Source of the DNA: an uncultured Mycoplasma sp.
GTDB lineage: Bacteria; Bacillota_I; Bacilli_A; Mycoplasmatales; Mycoplasmoidaceae
Assembly (NCBI GenBank): GCA_947648205.1
Contig: CANSNC010000001.1
Coordinates: 62,001-126,000, forward strand
Direction: 5' to 3'
DNA: 64,000 nucleotides
The translations under genes and the position numbers were made by a program. Under the pieces are notes generated by a model. The model saw only the letters and a list, made by a program, of their open reading frames with translations. It ran no database searches and was not told where the DNA came from. This document shows, piece after piece, positions 1 to 8,795 of the stretch. Every line of letters starts with the position of its first letter. Positions within the stretch are counted from its first letter, which is position 1.

Positions 1-800
1 ATTCTATTTTTGATATTAATACAAATAAAGTTTCATGTGTCATAATTGATAATTTGAATTTTCTTTCAAACACAAAATTATCAGTCAGTGAATCTAATTT
101 TTTAGAGTCATTAAAGCAACTGTCATCAAAAGTTTATGTAGTTTGTTACTCAAATAAAATTTCAAAAAGTTCACTTTCTTTTTTTGAACAAAGTTATCAT
201 TTAAAACAATTAAATAAATACACAGTAAAAAAATTTATAATAGATTATTTAACTTTTAATAATTTTCATTTTGACAATAAATTAGTTGATGCATTAGCAG
301 AAAGACTTCCTTTAAATGGTTCTTATATTGCATCTGAATTAAATAAATTATTTGTATTTAAACAAACTGAAATTAATATAGATTTAATAAATAGTTTAAT
401 ATCATATGATGTAGATTCTAATATATTTAAATTAGTTGATAATTTTTTAAATGATAAATCCTTGGAACTTATACAACAAATAAAGTATTTTGAAGAAATA
501 AAAATTGATTTTTTTTCAATACTAAATATATTAATATCACAACTTTATTCTTTAAAACTATATATACAATATTTTAATGTTAATAAGAACATTGATTCTT
601 TAGAAAAAGATTTTGGTGTTATAAGATTTCAAATAGAAAATTGAATAAATTTATTTTCAAAATATAATAATGATTATATTGATATATTACTTAAAAATTT
701 GTTAGAATTAGAGAAAGATATTTTCTCAGGTAGAAAAGATATCAATCAATCTTTAAAATTATTTTTAATAAAGGGTGTGAATTATGAAAATAACTTATAA
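1..800 (+). CDS. holA: DNA polymerase III delta subunit, C-terminal part (gene begins before the window)
   Basis: The gene enters open at the left edge (codons in phase with base 3) and stops with TAA at 798-800. A UGA-Trp at 642-644 is read through. The visible part has the HolA-like pattern: a helical region ending in an Asp/Glu-Leu-x-Lys-Leu element (about 320-350), then an all-helical C-terminal collar domain ending in a Phe-Ser-x-Arg-Lys stretch, as expected for the clamp-loader delta subunit that opens the beta clamp. The N-terminal AAA+-like domain lies outside the window. The last codons overlap the next start (784) by 17 nt, so the two genes are probably translationally coupled. The family call rests on overall pattern, since the most diagnostic N-terminus is missing. 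Confidence 0.72.
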
Positions 801-1884
801 ATTATTAATTGATACATCCAAAGATAATTTAACAAAAATATTTAATAATTCTTTTTTAGCTAACAATTTAAATAAAAATGCATTTGCAGAATTAATTTTA
901 AAACAAATTTCTATATTAGATTTTGCTGAAAAAAAGCAAGGAAAAGGTTCATCATCAAAAGAATGACTGGAAAAATTAAATGTAATTAATAATACAAATG
1001 TTAAATTAATTGATGTATCAAATTTAAATATCAATGAAATGTATGATGAAATTAATTACATAAATGTTTACATAAAAAATGTATTTAAATATGATTTATC
1101 TAAAAATGAGTCAGTAGAAACAGTTCAAAAAGTAGAATCTAAAACAGTAAATGATACTCCAACAAAGCAATCTTTTCAGTATGGTGGAAGTCCATTTTCT
1201 ACATATGGATTTAATCCAGAAAATATTACTACTGAAGGCATAAAAGAACAAATAGTTCGTGATATGGCATTGAAAAGAATGATAGAAGAAGTTAGAAGTG
1301 GAAGATTTTATCAATATAAAACAAAACCTATTTCAATTATTATTTTTAAATACATTATTGGAATCATTGCACTACTTTTTGCTTTACTAATTATTGTTAA
1401 ATTAGTAATTGCAGCTGTAATAGGAGCAGTTAATTTGAACATAAATTCAAATTCAGGATCACGAAATTTATTTGGATGAATTTTGTTTACAGATATTATA
1501 ACAATATTGGGATCAATTTGGCTGACTTATTCTATGTTTAAAAATAGTAAAAATGAAAATTATAAATATTATTTTATATGACCAAATGCAATGTTAATAA
1601 TATTTGTTATTTTATTTAATTTGGTTAGTTCTTTAATTGAAGAAGTCCCATATTATCAAAATCAAAATTGATGAATAAATAATAATAGTAAAGAGACTAT
1701 AAGGTTATTTTTTGTTTATCTTTATATTGTATTTACACTTTCTGGAATAGGATTCTTTTTATTTTTGATTTCAATTATGACAATTTTTTTAAATCCAAAA
1801 TTGGATCTTGAAAGAATTCAGTTAAAGCAAGAAGAAATATATAGAGAAATAAAACAATCTATGTCCCAAAATGATAAATTATAA
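784..1884 (+). CDS. Multi-pass membrane protein of unknown function (366 aa)
   Basis: An intact ORF with several UGA-Trp codons starts at ATG 784 behind an AAGGGTG ribosome site at 772-778. The N-terminal half (about residues 1-180) is soluble, charged and Asn/Lys-rich with a Gly/Phe/Tyr-containing segment near residues 135-155. The C-terminal half has about four hydrophobic segments (near 190-220, 235-250, 260-285 and 310-340), followed by a charged helical tail. It overlaps holA by 17 nt and is followed by a hairpin at 1899-1941. I do not recognise a family. A cytoplasmic domain followed by a four-helix membrane domain is the only structural statement I can support. Confidence 0.85.
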
Positions 1885-1885
1885 T
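1880..1885 (+). promoter_or_regulatory. Candidate -10 box for the folT transcript
   Basis: A perfect TATAAT overlaps the stop codon of the preceding gene. It would start RNA near 1892, just ahead of a hairpin whose loop contains the folT start codon. No convincing -35 element is visible, which is common in mycoplasmas. Confidence 0.4.
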
Positions 1886-1898
1886 ATTCAAATATCTA

Positions 1899-1946
1899 GG
1901 AAAAAAAGAATATGACATAATATGAAAATATTCTTTTTTCCTTTTT
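1899..1946 (+). promoter_or_regulatory. Hairpin plus U-run enclosing the folT start codon (terminator or attenuator)
   Basis: The 5' arm is 1899-1913 (GGAAAAAAAGAATAT). The 3' arm is 1928-1941 (ATATTCTTTTTTCC), followed by TTTTT. The arms pair over 14 bp with a single bulged A. The loop 1914-1927 contains the folT ATG (1922-1924). The structure resembles an intrinsic terminator for the upstream gene, but it lies inside the next gene's initiation region. It may therefore control folT translation or transcription. Confidence 0.55.
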
Positions 1947-2818
1947 ATCCACATAGCATATTTAAACATACAAAATTGATTGTTATATTATCTATTCTTC
2001 TTGCTCTAAGATTTGCATTACAATATGCAGTAATACATATACCAATTGTAAGTGTTTCATTTTCTTTAGCATGAACACCACTTATGATAATTGGATGAAT
2101 TTTTGGTCCTATAATAGGTTTTTTTTCTGGTGTAATAACTGATACAGTATCATATTTAATAAAACCAACATCACTTTGGTTTTGAATGTATGCAATACAG
2201 GAACCTTTTGTTGGATTTATTTCAGGAATTATAGGTTCATTATATATATTAAGAACAAAAACTTTAATAGATGATTTTGTGGAAAACAAAAATAATAATA
2301 AAAATATAAAATGAGATTTTGTAATTAATCAAATAATTATTATTGGTTTTACATTTGTGACAACTTTAATTGTTCTTGTTTGGGCAGATGGTATTCAATC
2401 TTTTGAAGGAAAAAGTAAGTTTGATGACATATTTTTTCAATATTCAAGATATATAATTATTGTTGTAAATGTTATTTTCTTTGTAGTTGTTGAGACTATT
2501 ACATTAGTTTTTTATAAAAAGAAAAAAAAGAATTTTTTATTATTTATATGAATTGTTAATCTTACGATGATAACAACAACAATTTTCTCATTCTTGCTTG
2601 GCCCAATATCAGCTGCTGAATATTTTAAATATGCAAATGGTAGAGAATCACCTAATGTTGTAAAATATGGTTTAATATTTTATTTAATTCCTAGAGTTAT
2701 TAAAGAATCTGTAAAATTACCACTTCAAGATTTTGCATTGCTATTATTAATTCCAATAACAACTCTTTATACAAATAATGTTAAAAAAAATCTAAGATTT
2801 ACTTGAAATAAATCTTAG
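1922..2818 (+). CDS. folT: Folate-type ECF transporter S component (FolT-like)
   Basis: The predicted 298-aa membrane protein has five or six hydrophobic segments. The N-terminus carries the FolT-type signature: a basic Thr-Lys before helix 1, an Ala-Leu-Arg-x-x-Leu motif in helix 1, and a Gly-Pro-x-x-Gly/Gly-x-x-x-Asp pattern between helices 2 and 3. S components bind the vitamin and dock on the shared EcfA/A'/T energising module, which is not in this window. The C-terminal half is longer and more divergent than usual. The start at ATG 1922 lies in a hairpin loop and the nearest AGGA is about 20 nt upstream, so initiation is unusual. The last codons overlap a terminator hairpin (2783-2826). 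Folate specificity is inferred from motif resemblance only. Confidence 0.7.
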
Positions 2819-2828
2819 ATTTTTTTTG
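2787..2828 (+). terminator. Intrinsic terminator at the end of folT, possibly bidirectional
   Basis: AAAATCTAAGATTTA and TAAATCTTAGATTTT pair perfectly around a CTTGAAA loop, with U-runs on both sides. It lies between convergent genes (folT on +, rpsT-ASCH on -), so it could stop transcription from both directions. Confidence 0.85.
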
Positions 2829-2858
2829 ATGTATGCATTTATAAATAATTTATGAAAT

Positions 2859-3617
2859 TTATTTTAAATATTGGAAACCGCTTGGTCCTTTAGTCATATT
2901 AAATTGTTCAAGTTTTTTTGGTTTACTATATCTAAATGATTCTTTAGAAATAAGAGCATGAGCTTCTTTTTTTCCTTCATAGTAAGAATCAAATTCTTTT
3001 TTTTCCATAGCAGATTGTGATCTATATTTATTTCATGCTGTACTTAATGCACATATATCAATTTTTTCTAAATCAAACTCCCCAACAACTGCTTTTACAG
3101 GAGCAGTTGCATAAATTAATACTCTTTTCACTTTGTTAACTGGTGTTACTTTATAAAAGAATACATTTTTTGATTCATCATCTAAAATTAAATTAGCATA
3201 TTTTGGAGTTGTAGAAATCATAATAATAGATGTTTGTTCAACAACTTCAACTTTTTCTTTTCATTCTTTTTTAGAAACAGTTTGAACTACTTTTAATTGT
3301 TCATTTTCTCTTTTTAAAGATTCTTCTTTTATTTTTACTTGTTTCACTGGTTTTTTAGGCTCTTGTTTTACAACTTGAGTTTTACCATTTACTATTGCAG
3401 TTAATCTTGAAGCTAACCTACTTGCCTTGTTTTTTGTTATTATACCTTTTGATAAACTTGAATCAATTAATGAATAAGCTTTAGCCAAATCTTCTTTTGA
3501 TTTAGATTTTTGAGCTTTTTTAATTTGAGTTTTTAGTTTAGACATTTGAATGTGATTTAATAAATGTCTTTTTTCATCTTGCAAATGTCTTTTATCATTA
3601 CTTTTAATATTTGCCAT
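2859..3617 (-). CDS. rpsT: Ribosomal protein S20 fused to a C-terminal ASCH (PUA-like) domain
   Basis: This single 252-aa reading frame on the minus strand runs from ATG 3617 to TAA 2859-2861. Residues 1-87 are a normal S20: [10 protein letters not shown] start, Lys-rich helices, and a Ser-x-x-x-Lys-Gly-Ile-Ile-x-x-Asn-Lys-Ala-x-Arg stretch. S20 binds 16S rRNA in the 30S body. Residues about 88-130 are a charged linker. After a UGA-Trp, residues about 133-252 match the ASCH fold: Pro-x-Tyr-Ala-x-x-Ile-Leu near the start, [15 protein letters not shown] in the middle, Phe-x-x-Tyr-Tyr-x-Gly, and a closing Pro-Ser-Gly-Phe-x-Tyr-Leu. ASCH domains are thought to bind RNA. S20 alone is usually about 85-90 aa. 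If UGA were stop the protein would be 118 aa, but the downstream codons remain conserved-looking. The SD site GGAGA precedes the start. Confidence 0.88.
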
Positions 3618-3659
3618 AATATCTCCAATTTATTATTTATAATTTGCATCATAATATAG

Positions 3660-3667
3660 ATTATAAT
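3660..3667. promoter_or_regulatory. Overlapping divergent -10 boxes for rpsT (-) and the 3723 gene (+)
   Basis: ATTATAAT reads TATAAT on the + strand (3662-3667) and TATAAT on the - strand (3665-3660). The two divergent genes start 56 bp (+) and 43 bp (-) away. The two promoters share bases, so they could compete for polymerase. Confidence 0.5.
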
Positions 3668-3722
3668 ATATGATTGAGTTATAAGAAAATTATATTTTTA
3701 ATAACATATATAAGGTATTTTT

Positions 3723-4439
3723 ATGGAAAAATTAGATTTTACTAAAATAATTAATATGGGAGATATGAGTGGAGGTAGTAACAATTTACTATTTTTAATT
3801 ATTCTTATTTTTATACCAGCTATTGCTATTTTTTATTTTTACAAGAAAAAAAAGGATAAAGATAATCAACCAACACAAACTAAATCTGAAAAACAAGGAG
3901 AAGTTTGAAAAACTGTAAAAGATTTTCTAAAATCTAAAAATGAATCTGGTAAGGAAATTGTTGAAACTTACGTAGTTAAAAGACCAGATGAAAATATTGT
4001 AAACAAGTCTTTACCAAAAGAAAAACAAAAAGAACAAAAAGAAGCAATTAAAAAAAGAAATCAAGCATTAAAAGAAGAAAATAAAAAATTAAAAGCAGAA
4101 GGTAAGTTGCCTAAACAAATAAAGCAAAAAGAACTTTATGTTGTTTTATTCACTACAAGAAATCCAAAAACTAAAAAAGAAGATAAACCAAGAGTTATTG
4201 AATGTGAAGTTAAGATGATCAAAAAAAATAAATATGATACTGAAAGAGTTATTGTAATAAATGGTGAAAAAGATTATAAAACAGAATCAGAATGAATATT
4301 ACCAATTAAAGAAGCAGAAGAAGCTAAAATGAAAGCTGCTATAAAAAAAGAGAAAAAAAGAGAAGAAAAAAGAAAAGAAAAAGCTAATAAAAAAGTAGAA
4401 AAACAAAAGAAAAAGGAAGAAGCGAAAAACAAAAAATAA
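3723..4439 (+). CDS. Membrane-anchored, highly basic Lys-rich protein of unknown function (238 aa)
   Basis: ATG 3723 follows an AAGG site. Residues about 22-40 form one transmembrane helix. It is followed by a long Lys/Glu-rich cytoplasmic region that contains a small globular-looking segment near residues 128-195 (ELYVVLFTTRNP, then VIECEVKMI, ending at a UGA-Trp). The last 45 residues are almost entirely Lys, Glu, Arg and Ala and are predicted to be a charged helix. It is divergent from rpsT and lies 12 bp before fmt. I do not recognise the family. The layout (N-terminal anchor, basic cytosolic tail) would suit an RNA- or ribosome-associated membrane protein, but this is inference. Confidence 0.85.
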
Positions 4440-4451
4440 AATGGGGTTATT

Positions 4452-5432
4452 ATGAAAAAAAATAAAAAAACTATTGTTATTAATTCCATAAAAAAGAGAT
4501 ATCCTAGAGTTGTGTTTATGGGTACTCCTTTTATTGCTGTTTCTGCATTAAAAGCACTTGCTAATAGGGGTTATAGAATTGTTGCAATTGTTTGTCAACC
4601 AGATAAACCATCAGGAAGAAAACAAACTATAACATTTAGTCCTGTTAAAGAATTTGCTTTAAAATACAATTTAAAATTATTTCAACCAAATAAAATATCT
4701 GATATATATAGTGAATTAAAAAATATTAAGTTTGATGTAATAGTAACTTGTGCATATGGTCAGTTTATTCCTGATAAGATTTTAAATATACCAAAATATG
4801 GATGTATTAATGCTCATGCATCATTGTTGCCAAAGTATAGAGGTGGAGCACCTATTCATTGAGCTCTAATAAATGGGGAAAAAGAAACAGGTGTTACATT
4901 AATGAAAACAGTTAAACAAATGGATGCCGGAGATTGTTATGTTTCATATAAAATTTCAATTTTAGATGATGATAATCTTAAAACATTATTTAAAAAAATA
5001 GAAAAAACAATTTATTTGATTATCTATCATGAACTTGAAAATATTTTGAATAAAAAATTAACTCCTATTAAACAAAATGAAGAATTTGCTACAAAAGCAT
5101 TAAATATTACAAAAGAACAAGAAAAATTAACATTTCATATGCAAGCAAAAGATTTTGTTAATTGAGTTAAAGGTTTATATGAATTTCCATGTGCTTATAT
5201 AGTTTATGAAAATGGAATGAAAATTAAATTATATGATGTTGAAGCAACAGATGAATTATCAAAATTAGAACCAGGAACAATTACTTCAATAAGAAAAGAA
5301 GGTATTTTTGTAAGCACTTTGGACTATAATATTAAAATTAATGAATTTAAAATTGAAGGCAAAAAAAGAATAAATATTAAAGATTTTTATTTTGGAAATA
5401 AATTATTTAAAATAAATAAAAAGTTTTTTTAA
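4452..5432 (+). CDS. fmt: Methionyl-tRNA formyltransferase
   Basis: The enzyme formylates initiator Met-tRNA using 10-formyl-THF. Visible hallmarks are VVFMGTPFIAVSALKAL near residues 20-36, CQPDKPSGRK near 52-61, INAHASLLPKYRGGAPIHW near 119-137 (catalytic Asn and His, and the formyl-donor loop) and MDAGD near 156. Three UGA-Trp codons fall in expected Trp positions (such as IHW). The C-terminal OB-like domain (about 215-326) is present and ends at TAA 5430-5432. At 326 aa it is of family length. A short N-terminal extension (about 16 basic residues) precedes the core, but ATG 4452 has a GGGG-like ribosome site so I keep it. lepA follows after 25 bp. Confidence 0.95.
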
Positions 5433-5457
5433 TAAATTGTGATAGGAAAAATTTGTA

Positions 5458-7263
5458 GTGATTGATAAAAAATATTTTAGAAATTTTAGCATAATAGCAC
5501 ACATAGATCATGGTAAATCTACCTTATCTGATAGAATCATTGAATTGACAAATGGGTTAGATAAAAGAGAAATGAAGGATCAAATTCTTGATTCTATGGA
5601 TATAGAGAGAGAAAGAGGAATAACAATTAAATTAAATGCTGTTCAATTAAATTATCATGCTAAAGATGGTAATGATTATATTTTTCATTTGATTGATACA
5701 CCAGGCCATGTTGATTTTACGTATGAAGTATCAAGAAGTTTAGCTGCATGTGAAGGGGCTTTATTAGTTGTTGATGCAGCGCAGGGAATAGAAGCACAAA
5801 CACTATCTAATGTTTATCTAGCATTAGAAAATAATTTAGAAATAATCCCTATTATTAATAAAATTGATTTACCTTCTGCAGATATTGATAAAGTTAAAAA
5901 AGAAATAGAAGATGTTATTGGACTTGATTGTTCAAATATTCCTTTAGTATCTGCCAAAACAGGATTAAATGTTGATACTATATTAGAATCTATTGTTAAA
6001 TATATTCCTTCGCCATTAAATTCTGATGAAAATATGCCTTTACAAGCATTAATTTTTGATTCATTCTATGATTCTTATAGAGGAGCTGTTTGTCTTGTAA
6101 GAATAAAAAATGGAAAAGTTAAAGTTGGTGATGTAATTAAATTCATGGCAAATGGAGAAAAATTTACTGTTGTAGAAGTTGGTGTAAATACACCAAAAAT
6201 GAAACAGAAAAGTGAATTAACTGCTGGGGAAGTTGGATGAATTGCAGCATCTATAAAAAATATTAAGAATGTTAATGTTGGAGATACAATAACAAATGCA
6301 AATTTTCCTGCAAAACAAGCTCTTGCAGGATATAAAAAAATATTACCTATGGTTTATTGTGGTCTATATCCTGTTGATACAACTCAATATGAATTATTTA
6401 AAGAGGCCTTGGAAAAAATATCATTATCTGATTCTTCATTAACCTATGAATATGAGACATCTCAGGCATTGGGGTTTGGAATTAGATGTGGTTTTTTAGG
6501 ATTGCTACACATGGATGTAATTAGAGAAAGATTGGAAAGAGAATTTAATATTTTTTTAATTGCAACATCACCATCAGTTATTTATAAAGTCATTATGGGT
6601 GATGGTACAATTTTGGAAATAGATTCAGCAAATAAATTACCTGATAAAACTTATTATAAAGAAATACAAGAGCCTTTTGCAAAAGTTGAAATTGTAGTTC
6701 CAGATTTATATCTTGGTAATGTAATGGATTTATGTCAAAAATCTAGAGGAGAATATATTGATTTAGAAGTTTTGTATAATCAAAGAAAAAAAGTAAAGTA
6801 TTTAATTCCACTAGCTGAATTAATGTATAGTTTTTTTGATAAATTAAAATCTATATCAAAAGGATATGCAACTTTGGATTATGAAATTTATGGCTATAAA
6901 AAAGAAAATCTTGTAAAAGTTGATATTTTATTAAATGGAAATAAAGTTGACGCATTATCAACAATTATGCATAAAGATTTTGCTGAGGAAAGATCTAGAA
7001 AATTATGTTTAAAATTAAAAGAATATATTCCTAAGCATCAATTTGAAGTTCCAATTCAGGCAGCTATTGGTGGCAAAATTATTGCAAGAGAAACCATAAA
7101 AGCCATGAGAAAAAATGTTCTTGCCAAATGTTATGGAGGAGATATTTCACGTAAGAAAAAGCTTTTAGAACAACAAAAAGAAGGAAAAAAGAAATTAAAA
7201 GCAATTGGCAATGTTAGTGTTCCACATGATACATTTGTCAAAATATTAAGTGATGATGAATAG
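5458..7263 (+). CDS. lepA: Elongation factor 4 (LepA), ribosome back-translocating GTPase
   Basis: The 601-aa protein has all GTPase motifs: G1 AHIDHGKST (residues 14-22), switch ERGIT, G3 DTPGHVDF (about 80-87), G4 NKID (about 134) and G5 SAKTG. The LepA-specific GFLGLLHMD segment and the lysine-rich C-terminal domain with PHDTFVKIL near the end distinguish it from EF-G. It starts at GTG 5458, with AGGA at 5443-5446; no nearby ATG fits the domain start. One UGA-Trp occurs at 6238-6240. Length is normal for the family (about 600 aa). Confidence 0.97.
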
Positions 7264-7280
7264 ATGGGAAAGGTTTAATT

Positions 7281-8630
7281 ATGGAATCATGAAAAATAAG
7301 TTTGATAATTAATACATCAATTTTTCTTATTTTCTTTTTGATATCAATAATTGTAATTTATAGATTAAAAATAAAGCAAAAGGGTTACAAATTATTATTT
7401 ATAACTTATCTTTGTTTTTGGATTCCATTAATGATGACACGTGAATATAGTAGCAAAATAACCTATGGTGTAAATGTAGACTTAATGTGGTTAGTGTTAT
7501 CTTCTTATGGATTTATTGGGATCTTTTTTCGACCGATTGTTGATTATTTAGCATTAAGATTAAAAAATAGGAAAATTATTTTATATTCTGCAATAGTAAT
7601 TGTCTTTATTTCATTTATTCCTTTTATAATTGTGCAAAATACAACAACATCTGTTATTCAATCAATTGGAATCGGTGTTGGTGCATCAATGATAGGAATG
7701 TATGAGTTAATGTTTAAAGAACAATACACTGTTAATAAAGCATTTTTAACAGTATCAATATTAGCCTTGCCCCCATTATTAGCAGATTTTTTGTCATCAT
7801 CAATTCAATCAATAGTGACTACAATTCCAAAAAGTGAATACAATACTAATTATCCATATATGTATATTTGAATAATTTCATTATTTTTTTTAGTATTGAC
7901 GTTAATTCTTTTATTCTTTGTTAAAGAAAATAGAGGCTTAATTGGACTAAAAAATTCTAAAAACATAATAATACAAAATAATTGAATAGCATATATTTGA
8001 TATTCATTAATATGTGTCATGGGTTTTTTAGTTGCTTTTATAAAATTTTCAAATAGTGGTAGTGTTGGTGTATTGACAATAACTCAAATTAATGAGTATT
8101 ATAAAACATATAGTAGTGAAGTGCTTGAAGGAATAACAGCTTATATGTCACTTCTTTTTAGTCTTTTTCAACTCTCTAGTTCATTATTTATATATTTATT
8201 TGTAATAAAAAAGGATAGAAAAGATATTTTATTTTCTATTGGTATAATAGTTTGAATTTTATATCATTTATTAATAATGTTTGTAAATGATAGTATTGCA
8301 TATTTTGCTTTATCTGCTTTAAATGGATTGTCTTATGGAATTCTTTATAATTTGGTATTAGGTTTGGTTTTAACACTTTCATTTAATATGAATAAAATTA
8401 CACCAATGGGAATATATCAAGGGATTTTGTCAATTGGAACAACAATATCAACTTTTTTAGTTCCTTTTATAAAAACAAATTTAACTAGTAAGAATCAAGA
8501 AGCATTTACTAAGAATAACTATATTACAAATGGAATATTATTGAGTTTAATTGTTATGTTTGGTTTGATATATCTTTTAGTTAGATTTATTCAACATAAA
8601 AATAAAGAAAAAATAATTTTAAACATTTAG
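7281..8630 (+). CDS. MFS-type permease (449 aa), substrate unknown
   Basis: About twelve hydrophobic segments cover the protein. A Phe-Arg-Pro-x-x-Asp-x-x-Ala...Arg-Lys motif between helices 2 and 3 resembles the MFS motif A (GIFFRPIVDYLALRLKNRK). ATG 7281 is chosen because AAAGG at 7269-7273 lies 7 nt upstream; a downstream TTG at 7302 would cut the first helix. Four or more UGA-Trp codons are read through. A perfect terminator overlaps its stop codon. Substrate cannot be inferred. Confidence 0.82.
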
Positions 8631-8652
8631 ATAAAACTAAATGTTTTTTGTT
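8621..8652 (+). terminator. Intrinsic terminator after the MFS gene
   Basis: AAACATTTAG (8621-8630) and CTAAATGTTT (8637-8646) pair perfectly over 10 bp and are followed by a T-run. This separates the housekeeping block from the coiled-coil cluster. Confidence 0.9.
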
Positions 8653-8743
8653 GTTTTTAGGAAAAAATGATATTGTTGCACTGCTATAAAATATATGATA
8701 AAATGGGTAATTTTTAGGTTATTATATAAGATAGGTATTTTTA

Positions 8744-8749
8744 TATAAT
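8744..8749 (+). promoter_or_regulatory. Candidate -10 box of the coiled-coil gene cluster
   Basis: TATAAT lies 47 bp upstream of the chosen start (8796). An alternative upstream element is TTGTTG at 8673-8678 with GATAAA at 8697-8702. This is the only clear non-coding gap (about 145 bp) before the six-gene run, so it is the likeliest place for the cluster promoter. Confidence 0.45.
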
Positions 8750-8795
8750 CAAAAATTTGTAAAAGTTTAATTATCAGATAAGGATGGAGTCAAGA

